Shown here piece by piece: positions 8,421-18,590 of a stretch of DNA of 43,682 bases (the stretch's first letter is position 1; the number at the start of each line of letters is the position of its first letter). A program made the position numbers and the translations under genes. Under the pieces are notes generated by a model that was not told the origin of the DNA, searched no databases, and was given only the letters and a program-made list of their open reading frames with translations. Origin of the DNA: Planctomycetota bacterium (GTDB lineage: Bacteria; Planctomycetota; Planctomycetia; Gemmatales; Gemmataceae); NCBI GenBank assembly GCA_016873095.1, contig VGYC01000043.1, forward strand, positions 1 to 43,682. Direction: 5' to 3'.

Positions 8421-10064
8421 TCAATTCGTCAGCGAGTCGAGCAGTTCCTTGGTGTTTTTCTTCAGTTCGGCGTGCGTCTTGGGGTTGGCGTTGATGGCTT
8501 GAAGTTGCATGACAACGTCCTTGCGGCGGAGGACCCGCTCGGCGCCCATGCGGCCGAGGGCCTGGATGGCCATGACGCGGCCGTCGCCGTAGCCTTCATC
8601 CTTTGCCGTTGTCGCGCTGCCCTTCGCTTCAACGCCTCCGGAACTGCCTACAGTGACCGCCTTGCCCTTGTAGATGAGTATCTGATCATTCTTGAGGAAT
8701 TCCAGCAGCACGTCCAGGACCTTGTCTGGCGCATCGGCGGCTTGCAGGACGCCGAGCATGTAGGCGCAGTCATACCGGAGCATGGTGTTCTTGTCGGTCT
8801 TGGCTTCGACCATGACCTTGCCAAACGTGGGATAGACACCGGGGAAGTTGCCGAGGTTGAGCTTGTGAACGCGCAGCGCCCAGACGATGCGCTCGCGGAC
8901 AAGTGAATGGTCCTTTGGGTTCTCGAGAACGCGGAGCAAGCTGGGAACCGCGTCCTCGGCTTCCTTGCGCGGCCCGATCTTGGCCAGGGCCGTTGCCGCT
9001 TCGACGCGTGCTTCCGCGTATTCACTGGTATTGGCCAGCAGCTTGACGAGCGGCCCGATGGCGGGCTCCGCCTTTTCGCCGATGCCGCCCAGCGCCAGCG
9101 CGGCGTAGCGGCGCACCTCCTTCTCGGGATCAGCCAGGGCCTTGATGAGCGGACTGACCGCGGAAGCGGCGGCATCGCCCAGGTTGCCAATGGCGGCCGC
9201 AGCTTGCGGCTTCAGCTCCGCATCGCCGTCACGCAGCGCCTCGAGCAAGATCGGCAATGCCGGCGCTGCCTCGGGGCCACCGATGTTCGCCAGCGTCAGG
9301 GCCGCGTTTCGCTTAACCTCCGGGTCCGCGTCCGCCAGCGCCGGCTTGATCAGCACGGCGATCTTGCCGTCCTCCGAAGTGACGATCTTGTTGAGCACGC
9401 TCAGGGCGGCGATGCGCAGCGCGGAATTGTCGATCTTGCAGCAGGCGACGAGTTCGTCGAGAGCGCCGCGTGCCTCCTCGGGGTCCAGGCGTCCCAGCGA
9501 GCCGGCGGCGTCGCGCTGGACGAGGATGTCGCTATCCTTGAGCGCCTTCTTGAGGCCCTTCACGGATGCAGCGCCGATTCGTCCGAGCGCCCAGGCAGCG
9601 TTTTGCCGCACCGTGACATTGGGATCATCCACGGCCGTCTCCAGGGCTGCCAGCGCAGCCTTGGCGTCCGGGCCGAACTTGCCCAGGGAAAGCGCCGCGC
9701 TCCGCCGCACCAGTGGATCGGTATCCTTGGCAAGGGCCTGCGTGAGGGCCTGGACAAGATCCGGATCTTCGAGCGCTTTGAGGGCGGCACGGCCGATGTC
9801 ACCCAAGGCCAAGGCCGCCGCCTCGCGGACCGAGCCGGCCTTGTCCTCGCGCAGCGTCTTTTTCAGGTCGTTGATCGCGGATGACGCCGAGCTGCCGAGT
9901 TTGCCGAGCGCGAAGGCGGCGCTGCGCCGCGTCTTTTCGGCCTTGCCTTCCTTCAGTTGCTTTTGCCAGGCATTGGCGTCGCGCCCGAGAAAGGTCTGTC
10001 CACGCGCGCCGCCAACGCTCGCTACCAGCAACCCAGCGACAACGAGCAGTCGAGTACCAACCAT
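8421..10064 (-). CDS. Exported HEAT-repeat protein
   Basis: Start at ATG 10064 is supported by AGGAGG about seven bases upstream and by an immediate signal peptide (MVGTRLLVVAGLLVASVGG, cleavage near GARGQ). The upstream extension to 10139 lacks both. The mature protein begins with FLGRDANAWQKQLKEG and then carries roughly a dozen HEAT/PBS-lyase-type repeats of about 38 residues, each with the pattern VRRSAALSLGKFG followed by a second helix such as AKAALAALETAVDD. Repeats run from about residue 40 to 375; the C-terminal 170 residues have weaker repeats. These solenoids bind proteins; no enzymatic residues are visible. It is preceded at 74 bases by a second HEAT gene in the same direction and followed by a small membrane protein. 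Periplasmic scaffold is the likely role. Confidence 0.85.
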   Translation of the reverse strand: MVGTRLLVVAGLLVASVGGARGQTFLGRDANAWQKQLKEGKAEKTRRSAAFALGKLGSSASSAINDLKKTLREDKAGSVREAAALALGDIGRAALKALEDPDLVQALTQALAKDTDPLVRRSAALSLGKFGPDAKAALAALETAVDDPNVTVRQNAAWALGRIGAASVKGLKKALKDSDILVQRDAAGSLGRLDPEEARGALDELVACCKIDNSALRIAALSVLNKIVTSEDGKIAVLIKPALADADPEVKRNAALTLANIGGPEAAPALPILLEALRDGDAELKPQAAAAIGNLGDAAASAVSPLIKALADPEKEVRRYAALALGGIGEKAEPAIGPLVKLLANTSEYAEARVEAATALAKIGPRKEAEDAVPSLLRVLENPKDHSLVRERIVWALRVHKLNLGNFPGVYPTFGKVMVEAKTDKNTMLRYDCAYMLGVLQAADAPDKVLDVLLEFLKNDQILIYKGKAVTVGSSGGVEAKGSATTAKDEGYGDGRVMAIQALGRMGAERVLRRKDVVMQLQAINANPKTHAELKKNTKELLDSLTN

Positions 10065-10138
10065 GAAAGAACCTCCTGCGGCCGCAAGCTCTGAAATGAA
10101 TTCAAGATTGAAGAATTGAAAACGACTCAGTGCTGGCA

Positions 10139-11332
10139 TCAGTCGTCGGTCTTGGTCTTGCTTTTGCCTTTGTCCTTCGTCTTGTCCTTGGTGTTATCCT
10201 TCGACTTGTCCTTGGTGCGTCCCTCGATGGTGTCTATGACCATCTCGGCAAGCTTTTTCATGGGGACGGGGGCCTTGGGATCGGCGACAACGGACTTGAT
10301 GGCGGGCACAGCGGACATGGCTGCCCCCTCCATGCGCCCCAGCGCCCACAGGCTGGTCATGACCACATCTGTCTGCTTGTCCTTGAGGGCGGAAGTGAGG
10401 GGAAGGACGGCGCTCTTGGCCTTGGGCCCGCAGCTGCCAAGCGCCTGCGCCGCCTGCACGCGAACGAGCGGGTCGTGGTAGTCCAGCATCTTGGCGATGC
10501 TGGCCAGACGGGATTCGCTGAACTCGTTGGCGAGCGACATGACCGCCATGTGCGCCCAGATGCGCACCGCCGGCTCCGCTTCCCTGGTCGTCGAAACAGG
10601 ATCGAGGTATTGAATGAGCTGCTTCTGGTGCGAAGTGGCGGCGCCATGGCCGAGGCGCCCAAGCGATTGCACGATCGCCAGGCGTACGGCCGAAGTCGGC
10701 TCGATGCCGAGAGCCTTGCCGAGACCGACGATGGCATCGATGGAGGGAACCTTCTTGCGCGTATCCTGGCCAACGGAACCCAGGGCCATCGCCGCCGCTT
10801 GCCGGGTCTCCCAGGTGCCACGATCGCGCAGCGTCGTCAGCAGAGAGGGGATGGCGGGGGCCGCCGCTGGACCCAGCTTGCCCAGAGCGAGTGCGGCCTG
10901 CGTACGCACGATTGCCTGGCTATCGTTCAGGAGGCGGTTCAGCACCTTGATCGCCCGCTCGACGTGCTTGGGCTGAGGATCGTCGAAGCTGTTGAAGATG
11001 TTGCCCAGAGCCATGGTGGCGTTGACTCGGATGCTGATATCGATCGGCGCGCTGGGAGAGTGCTTCTCCAGTTCGGCAAGCAATGCCGGGATGGCTTCAT
11101 AGGAGCGAGCGCCGAAATTCTGCACAGTCTGGATCGCCACTTCTCCCTTGCTGCGATCCCTCGAGGCGATGGCCTTGATCCATTCCTCTACGGACTTGCC
11201 GGCGAATTCCGTCAGCGTCGGCTCCTCGGAAGTCTTCTTGTCTTTTTCTTTCGTGCCGGCTTTCTGCGCCGCCGCCGGATCGGAGAAGGCAACGATGCCG
11301 ACCATGAAGGCAACTGAAAGAAAATAACGCAT
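10139..11332 (-). CDS. Exported HEAT-repeat protein with Lys/Asp-rich tail
   Basis: A 397-residue protein starting at ATG 11332 with a signal peptide (MRYFLSVAFMVGIVAFSDPA, cleavage near AAAQ). After a charged linker, the segment TEFAGKSVEEWIKAIASRD resembles the opening of the neighbouring HEAT protein. HEAT repeats follow from about 60 to 360, for example VRTQAALALGKLGPAAAPAI and VRVQAAQALGSCGPKAKSAV. The last 25 residues are a low-complexity Lys/Asp/Thr tail built from repeats of KDKTKD, which could contact nucleic acid or acidic polymers or be a disordered linker. It is first in the run of minus-strand genes 11332-8065. Paralogy with the next gene suggests an old tandem duplication. Confidence 0.85.
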   Translation of the reverse strand: MRYFLSVAFMVGIVAFSDPAAAQKAGTKEKDKKTSEEPTLTEFAGKSVEEWIKAIASRDRSKGEVAIQTVQNFGARSYEAIPALLAELEKHSPSAPIDISIRVNATMALGNIFNSFDDPQPKHVERAIKVLNRLLNDSQAIVRTQAALALGKLGPAAAPAIPSLLTTLRDRGTWETRQAAAMALGSVGQDTRKKVPSIDAIVGLGKALGIEPTSAVRLAIVQSLGRLGHGAATSHQKQLIQYLDPVSTTREAEPAVRIWAHMAVMSLANEFSESRLASIAKMLDYHDPLVRVQAAQALGSCGPKAKSAVLPLTSALKDKQTDVVMTSLWALGRMEGAAMSAVPAIKSVVADPKAPVPMKKLAEMVIDTIEGRTKDKSKDNTKDKTKDKGKSKTKTDD

Positions 11333-11397
11333 GACTCGCCCTTTGCGGATGAAACTGCCGTTGCGAATGCCTCCGACGCTTCCGCTTCGCCAGGTTC

Positions 11398-11427
11398 ACG
11401 ATACCACGACCTGGATTGGCCGATCAA
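11398..11427 (-). promoter_or_regulatory. Candidate promoter of the HEAT operon
   Basis: On the minus strand TTGATC (11427-11422) precedes TATCGT (11403-11398) with an 18-base spacer, 66 bases ahead of ATG 11332. Each box matches four of six consensus positions, so support is weak. Confidence 0.3.
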
Positions 11428-11505
11428 CCAGAAAACGCAAGGCAGGCAGGGGCTTGCGCGAATGAAGCGGAATCCACTCGCCGCCGAGGCGCAAGCACCG
11501 CGGCC

Positions 11506-12420
<915 letters not shown>

Positions 12421-12512
12421 GGAGAGGGGCTTGGCGAGCGGTTTTTCAGGGCGGCCCCGGCAAATGCCTTGCCGCCCCTGTTCGAGCCTGTTTTTGACGC
12501 AGTTCCCTTTCT

Positions 12513-13421
12513 TCAGAATAATCGACGCATGTCCGCATTACCAGAGGCGCCGAGCAGATTCCAAGCCGCAGCGCAGACACCGGTGGTCACGCGGGCCAGG
12601 AAGTCAAAATCGAGTGTGTCCGGAGTGTCGCTGAACTTGTGATAGTGCGGATTGCGGAAGAATGACGTATCCGTGATCATCAGGGCGTGAAAGCCCTGGT
12701 CCCAGAACGAACTGTGATCGCTGAGTCGCGTCTCGCCTAGCAGTCGGCCATCGCCGGGAACGGCGATCAGTTCGACGGGCAAGCCCGGCACGCTCTTGAG
12801 ACCGGAAGTGACAATGTGCAGCAATTCCGCCGACGCTTCGTTGCCGACGACACCAATGAAATCGCCCACGTCCGGGTACATGCCGCGCAGGGCCACGGGC
12901 ATCATCTGACTGCCGGGCCGAAGATCGGTGAAGCCGAGCATCTCCAGCGAGATCATGCCGCGAAGGTCGGTGCCCGCCTGCCGCAGTAAGCGGCTATGGC
13001 GGGCGCTGCCCAGCAGGCCATATTCCTCGAGGTCATAGCCAGCCAGCGGGATGCGCGCCTGGCAAGAACCGCATGTCTTGAGCCGTGGCCCAAGCCAGGC
13101 TGCCAGTTCGAGCAGCGCTGCCACGGCCGAGGCATTATCGTCGGCCCCCGGCGAGTCCGGCACCGAATCATAATGCGCGCCGATGACAACGAGCGGCAGA
13201 TCTTCGTCCCCCGGCGTCGGGTCGGTCAGCACGTTCAGGCATGCTTGCCCCGCCTCGCGCGCCGATTCGACGCGCGTCTTGAATCCGGCTTGTTGCAACG
13301 CCCCCGCAATGTGATCGCGTGCCTGCGCATGCTCCACCGTCCCCGGCACGCGCGGCGCCGCCGCCAGGAACTCAACATGCTTCTGCAGCCGCGCACGAAG
13401 ATTCTGATCGTCCATCTGCAT
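12513..13421 (-). CDS. M28-family zinc aminopeptidase
   Basis: A 302-residue metallopeptidase. The co-catalytic zinc ligands of family M28 can be placed: His83 in GAHYDSVP, bridging Asp94 in PGADDNAS, catalytic base Glu132 and ligand Glu133 in [11 protein letters not shown], Glu160 in SLEMLGF, and the final His in [10 protein letters not shown]. Length fits the catalytic domain alone. No signal peptide is visible at the chosen ATG (13421; a second ATG at 13415), so it may be cytoplasmic. M28 enzymes remove N-terminal residues from peptides; some relatives are carboxypeptidases or glutaminyl cyclases, and substrate cannot be told from sequence. Its gene lies 92 bases upstream of the DUF1559 gene on the same strand. 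Confidence 0.88.
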   Translation of the reverse strand: MQMDDQNLRARLQKHVEFLAAAPRVPGTVEHAQARDHIAGALQQAGFKTRVESAREAGQACLNVLTDPTPGDEDLPLVVIGAHYDSVPDSPGADDNASAVAALLELAAWLGPRLKTCGSCQARIPLAGYDLEEYGLLGSARHSRLLRQAGTDLRGMISLEMLGFTDLRPGSQMMPVALRGMYPDVGDFIGVVGNEASAELLHIVTSGLKSVPGLPVELIAVPGDGRLLGETRLSDHSSFWDQGFHALMITDTSFFRNPHYHKFSDTPDTLDFDFLARVTTGVCAAAWNLLGASGNADMRRLF

Positions 13422-13691
13422 ATTGATAGGGCGCTGCGGGAAAAGAAGGTCGGCATTCTACAAGATCCGGCGGCAAGTTGAACACGAGCCGCCAGCGCGA
13501 CAACCGCCTCCATGATCCCGCGTTCGCTCTGACGGCGGCAGGGTGGGGAATCTGGTGAAGGCGCCTGGCACGCGTGAATCTGCAGTTCTGCCGAAGCTGT
13601 ATGGTTGGTCTGGTCGATATTAACGGTTGAACCGGTTTTGCCGGATTTGGCAAAGACGCTGGCTATCGTTGGTCGGCGGAAACGGACTTCG

Positions 13692-15299
13692 ATGAGCATG
13701 CGATTTCACCAACAACCTGGCACCGCCGTGCGTGCGGAGTCGACTCTGCTATCGAGACTGGCAGCGACATTGCTGGCTGGTGTCGTGGCGCTTGCCGGTG
13801 GCTGCGTCGCGACGGGGCCGTGTGAGTGGTTTCGCAATGGTCTAAAGGTCGGTCCCAATTATGGGAAGCCGCCGGCGTCGCTGGCTCAGGCCTGGATCGG
13901 CGTGGAGGATCCCCGGGTGCACGGGCCGCCGCCGCGCGACGGCAACTGGTGGGAGGTCTTCCAGGATCCGATCCTGACCTCGCTCATCAACCGGGCCTAT
14001 CAGCAAAACCCGAACTTGCTGGCCGTCGGCACGCGTGTTCTCCAGGCACGCGGTCAGCAGGCGATCGCCGTCGGCAAGCTCCTGCCGCAGAACCAGCAAG
14101 TGCTTGGTCTCTATCCATATGGCACCATCGACGGCGTCCCGACGCAGATCAACGTGACGGCCTTCAATCTGACCTGGGAGGTCGATTTCTGGGGCAAGTA
14201 CCGCCGGCAGATCGAGTCGTCCAATGCCAAGCTCGATGCCTCGATCGACAATTACGATGACGCCCTGGTGACACTGCTGGCTGACGTGGCCACTCAATAT
14301 GTCGAGTTCCGAATTGCCCAGCAGCGCATCAAGATCGCACGCAACAACCTGGAATCACAAGAAAAAGTGGTGGCTGTCGCCGAGAGGCAACAAAAGGTCG
14401 GCACCACGACGGCCCTCGACGCGCAACAGCTACGCACGCTCATGGAGCAAACCCGCTCCACGATTCCCGCGTTGCAGATTGCGCTCGGCCGGGCCAATGA
14501 CAAGCTTTGCATTCTCCTGGGAGAGCCGCCACACGACCTGGAGCCGGAGCTGGGGCCGGGTCCGGATCTGGATAGCTTGCCGATGCCAATGACACCGGCC
14601 GTGGTCGCGGCCGGCATTCCGGCCGACTTGCTCCGCCGCCGACCCGATGTCCGCAGCGCCGAGCGCGAGGTCGCGTCCCAGAGCGCCCAGATCGGCGTGG
14701 CCAAGGCGGATCTTTATCCCGGTATGTCCATCGGCACCGCGCTCGGGCATGCCAATCTATTGCTCGGGCCGATGCTGGGGTCGAGCGGCTTTCTGGCCTT
14801 CGTCACGCCGCAGTTCACATGGAACTTCTTGAACTACGGTCGCATCTGCAACAACATCCACGTCCAGGAAGCCAGGACGCAGGAACTGATCGCCAGCTAC
14901 CAGAACAAGGTGCTGACAGCCTCGCAGGAAGTGCAGACGGCGCTGCGCGGCTTTCTGCGCTCCCAGGAACAGGCCGACGCACTGGCCCGCGGTGTCGCCG
15001 CGGCGCTGGCCGCCACCAGAATTGAGCAGGCACGCTTCGGCGCCATCAAGGCGGACGTGAATCGCCTGTTCAACTTGGAAAATTCGCAACTGCAGGCGCA
15101 GGATCAGCTGGCGATCGCGCAGGGCAATATCGCCCTTTACTTGATCAACGTCTATCGCAGCCTGGGCGGCGGCTGGGAACTGCGCCTGCAAGCGGACAGC
15201 TGCGCCACCGCGCCGGTGGCCCTTGTTTCTGTGCAATCGGAGATGCCCGCCAGCGTGGAATCCGTGCCGTCACCCCGCATGTTGCCGCAGCACAGATGA
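13692..15299 (+). CDS. RND-type efflux outer-membrane lipoprotein, NodT family
   Basis: I choose ATG 13692 (535 residues), just ahead of a lipoprotein signal peptide with AGGC at residues 35-38; the open frame extends to 13605 but that stretch does not look coding. The protein then shows the typical NodT/OprM opening KVGPNYGKPPASL, the segment NWWEVFQDPILTSLINRAYQQN, two tandem outer-membrane efflux (OEP) domains with long coiled-coil helices, and the hallmark RRRPDVRSAEREVASQSAQI. Such trimeric channels connect an inner-membrane pump and a membrane-fusion protein to the outer membrane. No pump or adaptor gene is adjacent, so the partner must be encoded elsewhere. A small secreted Cys-rich protein follows 37 bases downstream and may be co-transcribed. 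Confidence 0.9.
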   Translation: MSMRFHQQPGTAVRAESTLLSRLAATLLAGVVALAGGCVATGPCEWFRNGLKVGPNYGKPPASLAQAWIGVEDPRVHGPPPRDGNWWEVFQDPILTSLINRAYQQNPNLLAVGTRVLQARGQQAIAVGKLLPQNQQVLGLYPYGTIDGVPTQINVTAFNLTWEVDFWGKYRRQIESSNAKLDASIDNYDDALVTLLADVATQYVEFRIAQQRIKIARNNLESQEKVVAVAERQQKVGTTTALDAQQLRTLMEQTRSTIPALQIALGRANDKLCILLGEPPHDLEPELGPGPDLDSLPMPMTPAVVAAGIPADLLRRRPDVRSAEREVASQSAQIGVAKADLYPGMSIGTALGHANLLLGPMLGSSGFLAFVTPQFTWNFLNYGRICNNIHVQEARTQELIASYQNKVLTASQEVQTALRGFLRSQEQADALARGVAAALAATRIEQARFGAIKADVNRLFNLENSQLQAQDQLAIAQGNIALYLINVYRSLGGGWELRLQADSCATAPVALVSVQSEMPASVESVPSPRMLPQHR

Positions 15300-15336
15300 C
15301 GTGGCCGAAGGGCAACCTTGTCAAACCGAGGATTTC

Positions 15337-15675
15337 ATGATCCGACATGCCTGGTTGCCGGTTCTTGTGCTGCTCGCGAGCGTCTCCGGACTCCGCGCTC
15401 AACCGCCATGCTGCGACGCGCCGCCCGCCGGCTATCTTGGACGATTGTGTCCGGCCGGCGGTTGCCATCCTTACGGCGGCGGACTGTTTCACTGGTGGAA
15501 GTCGCACTGTTTCCCCCGCTGCTGCGCTCCCGACGACTACCGTCGCAAGCCGTTTCCCAAAGTCTGCCGTCCCGCGTGTCTGTGCGCTTTTTCGTGGACT
15601 TCCGAAGTCTATTACCCTCAAAGCAGTGTCATGCCGGCTCAAACAGTGCTTGACGGGCGGGAAAAATTGCCATAG
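15337..15675 (+). CDS. Small secreted Cys-rich protein
   Basis: The likely start is ATG 15337, which gives 112 residues with an immediate signal peptide (MIRHAWLPVLVLLASVSGL, cleavage near RAQ). The mature part contains twelve or so cysteines, many paired, in a pattern CCDAPP...CPAGGC...FPRCCAPDDYRRKPFPKVC. Aromatic and proline-rich spacing suggests a disulfide-bonded or metal-binding surface protein. I do not recognise a named family, although similar short Cys/Pro proteins occur in planctomycetes. It sits 37 bases behind the NodT-type channel gene in the same direction, so co-transcription is plausible. Coding status is supported by the signal peptide and the ordered cysteine pattern. Confidence 0.62.
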   Translation: MIRHAWLPVLVLLASVSGLRAQPPCCDAPPAGYLGRLCPAGGCHPYGGGLFHWWKSHCFPRCCAPDDYRRKPFPKVCRPACLCAFSWTSEVYYPQSSVMPAQTVLDGREKLP

Positions 15676-16086
15676 CGGTCTTCGTGGGCGACGCTGCCAG
15701 CGTTGCGGCGTGCATGCCGGTTGGGGCATTGCACGTTCCGCGCGGCGCGTTCAGAGCGAATCCGTGAGTGTGCGTTTCTGGCTGCGGCATTGTGCTGCGC
15801 GATGGGCGTGGCGTTCTGAGCCCACATCGTGGCTGGAAGGCGAACTGCCTTTCTGAAATCCGCACGCGTGGGCCGACGCTTCGGCGCCGAGTCTGTAATA
15901 CCATTATCATCAAGCCGTTGCACTTCACCTGGCCGTCTTTACGATACTGCGTCCTTGCAGGCGGACAGGCAAGTGAACGGGGTCGTTCGCCGCCAAACGA
16001 GTTCGTGATGGCCGAGCCTTTCCAAGCGATTTCAGCCGGGGCGGCCGTCACCGTTTTCGTCCCCATTGGGCACAGGAGGCAGCGCC
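15676..16086. other. 411-base intergenic region
   Basis: No convincing gene is seen here: the open frames on both strands lack signal, start context or recognisable sequence. It contains a short perfect hairpin GCCGA-CGCT-TCGGC at 15872-15885 and, further downstream, a possible promoter for the hydrolase-propeller gene. Confidence 0.5.
15918..15945 (+). promoter_or_regulatory. Candidate promoter of the hydrolase-propeller gene
   Basis: TTGCAC at 15918-15923 and TACGAT at 15940-15945 are 16 bases apart, about 140 bases ahead of the start at 16087. The match to a sigma-70 consensus is partial. Confidence 0.25.
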
Positions 16087-18351
16087 ATGAAGTTGCTGAA
16101 GATCATTGGGGCCCTGACCGTTGGCCTGGCCGTGTCTGCGCCTGTCAGCGCCGGTGGACAACAGGGCCACGAGAGCCAAGTTCTGCAGACGCCGGGTGGA
16201 GTGCGGTTCGGTATTCTGGGCGCCACGGGCCGTGTTCCCGCGCCAATCCTGTTTGTTTTGTCCAGCACTTTGGAGGTTTCACTTGGGGACAAGGCCTATG
16301 TGGAATGCGGCACAATTCTGGCCAAGCATGGTTTCCTTTGCGTTTCGGTCGATCTCCCATGCCACGGCAAGGAGCGCAAAACGGATGATGCGGACGGCCT
16401 CGACGGCTGGAGGGCGCGCGTGCAGAAAGGGGAGGCACTGACCACCGAGTTTTCGGCCCGTTGTTCCAAGGTGCTGGATCATTTGATTGAGCAAGGTTAT
16501 GCCGATCCCCAGCGGGTTTGCGCTTGCGGCACGTCGCGCGGTGGATGCATGGCCCTGCACTTTGCCGCCGCCGATCCGCGCGTGAAGGTCGTCGCGGCGT
16601 TTGCCCCCGTCACCAATCTGCTTGCACTTCATGAATTCGCCGGGACGAACAAGCACGCCGCCACCAAGGCGCTGGCGCTTGCGAACCATGCCGACAAGCT
16701 GGCCGGGCGGCCAATTTGGATCTGCATCGGCAACAAGGATGATCGCGTCGGCACGGATGACGTCATCGCCTTCAGGCGCCGGCTGACCGCCGCCACGGTC
16801 GCCCAGGGCAAGGCTGTCCCCGTCGAGTTGCACGTCATGCCCACGGTCGGCCATGCCATCCATGCGAGAGCGCACGCAGAAGCCGCGGCCTGGATCCTGG
16901 CATCGCTCCCGAAACGCAAACCGCAGATTGCCGAAGTGCTGGCGATCGGCAATCGCCTCGAGTTGTTCGTGGACGACAGGCTGATCGACCGCATGCAGGG
17001 GGCCAACCTGGTGCTGCATCAACCCGTGCCCCGCGAAATCGCCCTGAAAATGGATCAACCGTGGGAACGGGTCTGGGACGAATTGCCGGACGCCGAGCGC
17101 AAGAAGCAGATCGCGCGCGGCGTCTGGAGCGGCCCGACTCCGATTGGGTTCACGTCGGTCATGAAGGATAGCGATGTGTATCGCTTGTACTACACGTGGG
17201 ACCGCAGCGATCAGCCATCCATGACGGGCTATGCCGAAAGCCGCGACGGCATTCACTGGACCAAGCCTAAGCTGGGCATCGTCGATTTTCGTGGATCGAA
17301 GGCCAACAACCTGATCCTGTCAGAACACAAGATGTGGGCTTTCGCCCCCTTTCGCGACGCCAATCCGAAGGCCAAGCCGGAAGAACGGTACAAGGCGCTT
17401 GCTGGCGGCCCTCCGCTGGTCGCCTTCGTCTCGCCCGACGCCATATACTGGAAAAAGCTTCGCCAAGAGCCGGTGCTGACCGACGGCGCGTTTGACTCGT
17501 TGAATGTCGCATTCTGGGACACCGAGCGCAAGCAATACGTCGCCTACTATCGCGATTACTATCCGTCGGGAGTCGCCGCCTACGAGGCCGCTAACCTGGA
17601 TGGCGTCAAGTTCAATCGGGACATCAAACGTGCCACGTCCACCGACTTCGTTCACTGGACGAAAGGAGAGTGGCTCGACTACGGCGGGCCGCGCGAGCAT
17701 CTCTACACGAACGGGATCACTCCTTACTTTCGAGCGCCCCACCTTTACGTCGGGTTGCCCATGCGTTTCCTGTTCAATCGTAAACGGATCGCGGACCATC
17801 CGTACGAGGGACTCTCGGACGCAGTGTTCATGAGCCGTCGTGACGGCAAGCACTGGGACAGACGTTTCATGGAAGCCTTCATCAAGCATGGCTCGGAGCC
17901 CGAAAACTGGACGGAGCGGAATCCCCTGCCGACATGGGGTGTGGTGCCCACCGGTCCGGCGGAAATGTCGATGTACTGGGTCGAGCATTTTCGACATCCG
18001 ACGATTCGGCTCCGCCGCGGCACGCTGCGCACCGATGGCTTCGTATCCCTGCGCGCCGGCGCTGCAGGCGGGCACATAGTGACCAAGCCCTTGACGTTTA
18101 CCGGCGAGCGCCTGGTGCTCAACTACGCCACCTCGGCCGCGGGGAGCGTGCGTGTCGAGGTTCTGACACCCGCCGGCGAGCCGATCTCTGGACTTTCGCT
18201 CGAGCAGGCCCCGGAATTGTACGGCGATAGCATAGCGGAGGAGTACCGCTGGAAGTCCAAGGGCGCGCTTGGCAAGTGGGCGGCCAAGCCCGTTCGCTTG
18301 CGGCTCTCCCTGAAGGATGCCGACGTCTACTCTCTGCGCTTCACTCCGTGA
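16087..18351 (+). CDS. Exported alpha/beta hydrolase fused to a GH43/GH32-like beta-propeller
   Basis: ATG 16087 is fixed by AGGAGG at 16074-16079 and by the signal peptide that follows (MKLLKIIGALTVGLAVSAPV, cleavage near SAGG). Residues about 35-275 are an alpha/beta hydrolase of the dienelactone hydrolase/prolyl-oligopeptidase-like type: nucleophile elbow GTSRGG with Ser150, acid Asp218 or Asp219 in GNKDDRVG, and His256 in VGHAIH. Residues about 285-650 look like a five-bladed glycosidase propeller: LFVDDRLIDR, then YRLYYTWDRS, YAESRDGIHWTKPKLG, WDTERKQYVAYYRDY. The last 100 residues form a beta-sandwich. The catalytic carboxylates of the propeller cannot be assigned with confidence. The combination suggests removal of an ester (for example acetyl) and handling of a glycan by one secreted protein. 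It appears monocistronic. Confidence 0.8.
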   Translation: MKLLKIIGALTVGLAVSAPVSAGGQQGHESQVLQTPGGVRFGILGATGRVPAPILFVLSSTLEVSLGDKAYVECGTILAKHGFLCVSVDLPCHGKERKTDDADGLDGWRARVQKGEALTTEFSARCSKVLDHLIEQGYADPQRVCACGTSRGGCMALHFAAADPRVKVVAAFAPVTNLLALHEFAGTNKHAATKALALANHADKLAGRPIWICIGNKDDRVGTDDVIAFRRRLTAATVAQGKAVPVELHVMPTVGHAIHARAHAEAAAWILASLPKRKPQIAEVLAIGNRLELFVDDRLIDRMQGANLVLHQPVPREIALKMDQPWERVWDELPDAERKKQIARGVWSGPTPIGFTSVMKDSDVYRLYYTWDRSDQPSMTGYAESRDGIHWTKPKLGIVDFRGSKANNLILSEHKMWAFAPFRDANPKAKPEERYKALAGGPPLVAFVSPDAIYWKKLRQEPVLTDGAFDSLNVAFWDTERKQYVAYYRDYYPSGVAAYEAANLDGVKFNRDIKRATSTDFVHWTKGEWLDYGGPREHLYTNGITPYFRAPHLYVGLPMRFLFNRKRIADHPYEGLSDAVFMSRRDGKHWDRRFMEAFIKHGSEPENWTERNPLPTWGVVPTGPAEMSMYWVEHFRHPTIRLRRGTLRTDGFVSLRAGAAGGHIVTKPLTFTGERLVLNYATSAAGSVRVEVLTPAGEPISGLSLEQAPELYGDSIAEEYRWKSKGALGKWAAKPVRLRLSLKDADVYSLRFTP

Positions 18352-18590
18352 GTGAAGAAGGAGGATAGGGAGCGACGGGGAAACGGGCTTGACGAAAGGA
18401 GCATTGACTGTTGCCACGCCTGACGAACGGATGCAGTTGACCGGGCCGGCGTTCTGGCTGCCCCTGGCTTGAAGTCGTTGAAGCCGGTACGGCAACTGAA
18501 CTTGGTCATTGAACTGACCCGCTGGCGAAGGGTGCGTTTCTGCCGCGGCCACCGCAGCTTGGCTGAGCGTTCGCGTTCAAGTCGGTGGCG

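Noticed and set aside
15629-16066. 145-codon minus-strand frame in the 411-base gap
   Set aside because: It overlaps the end of the Cys-rich protein gene, lacks a ribosome site, and its sequence shows no domain or signal; kept as intergenic.
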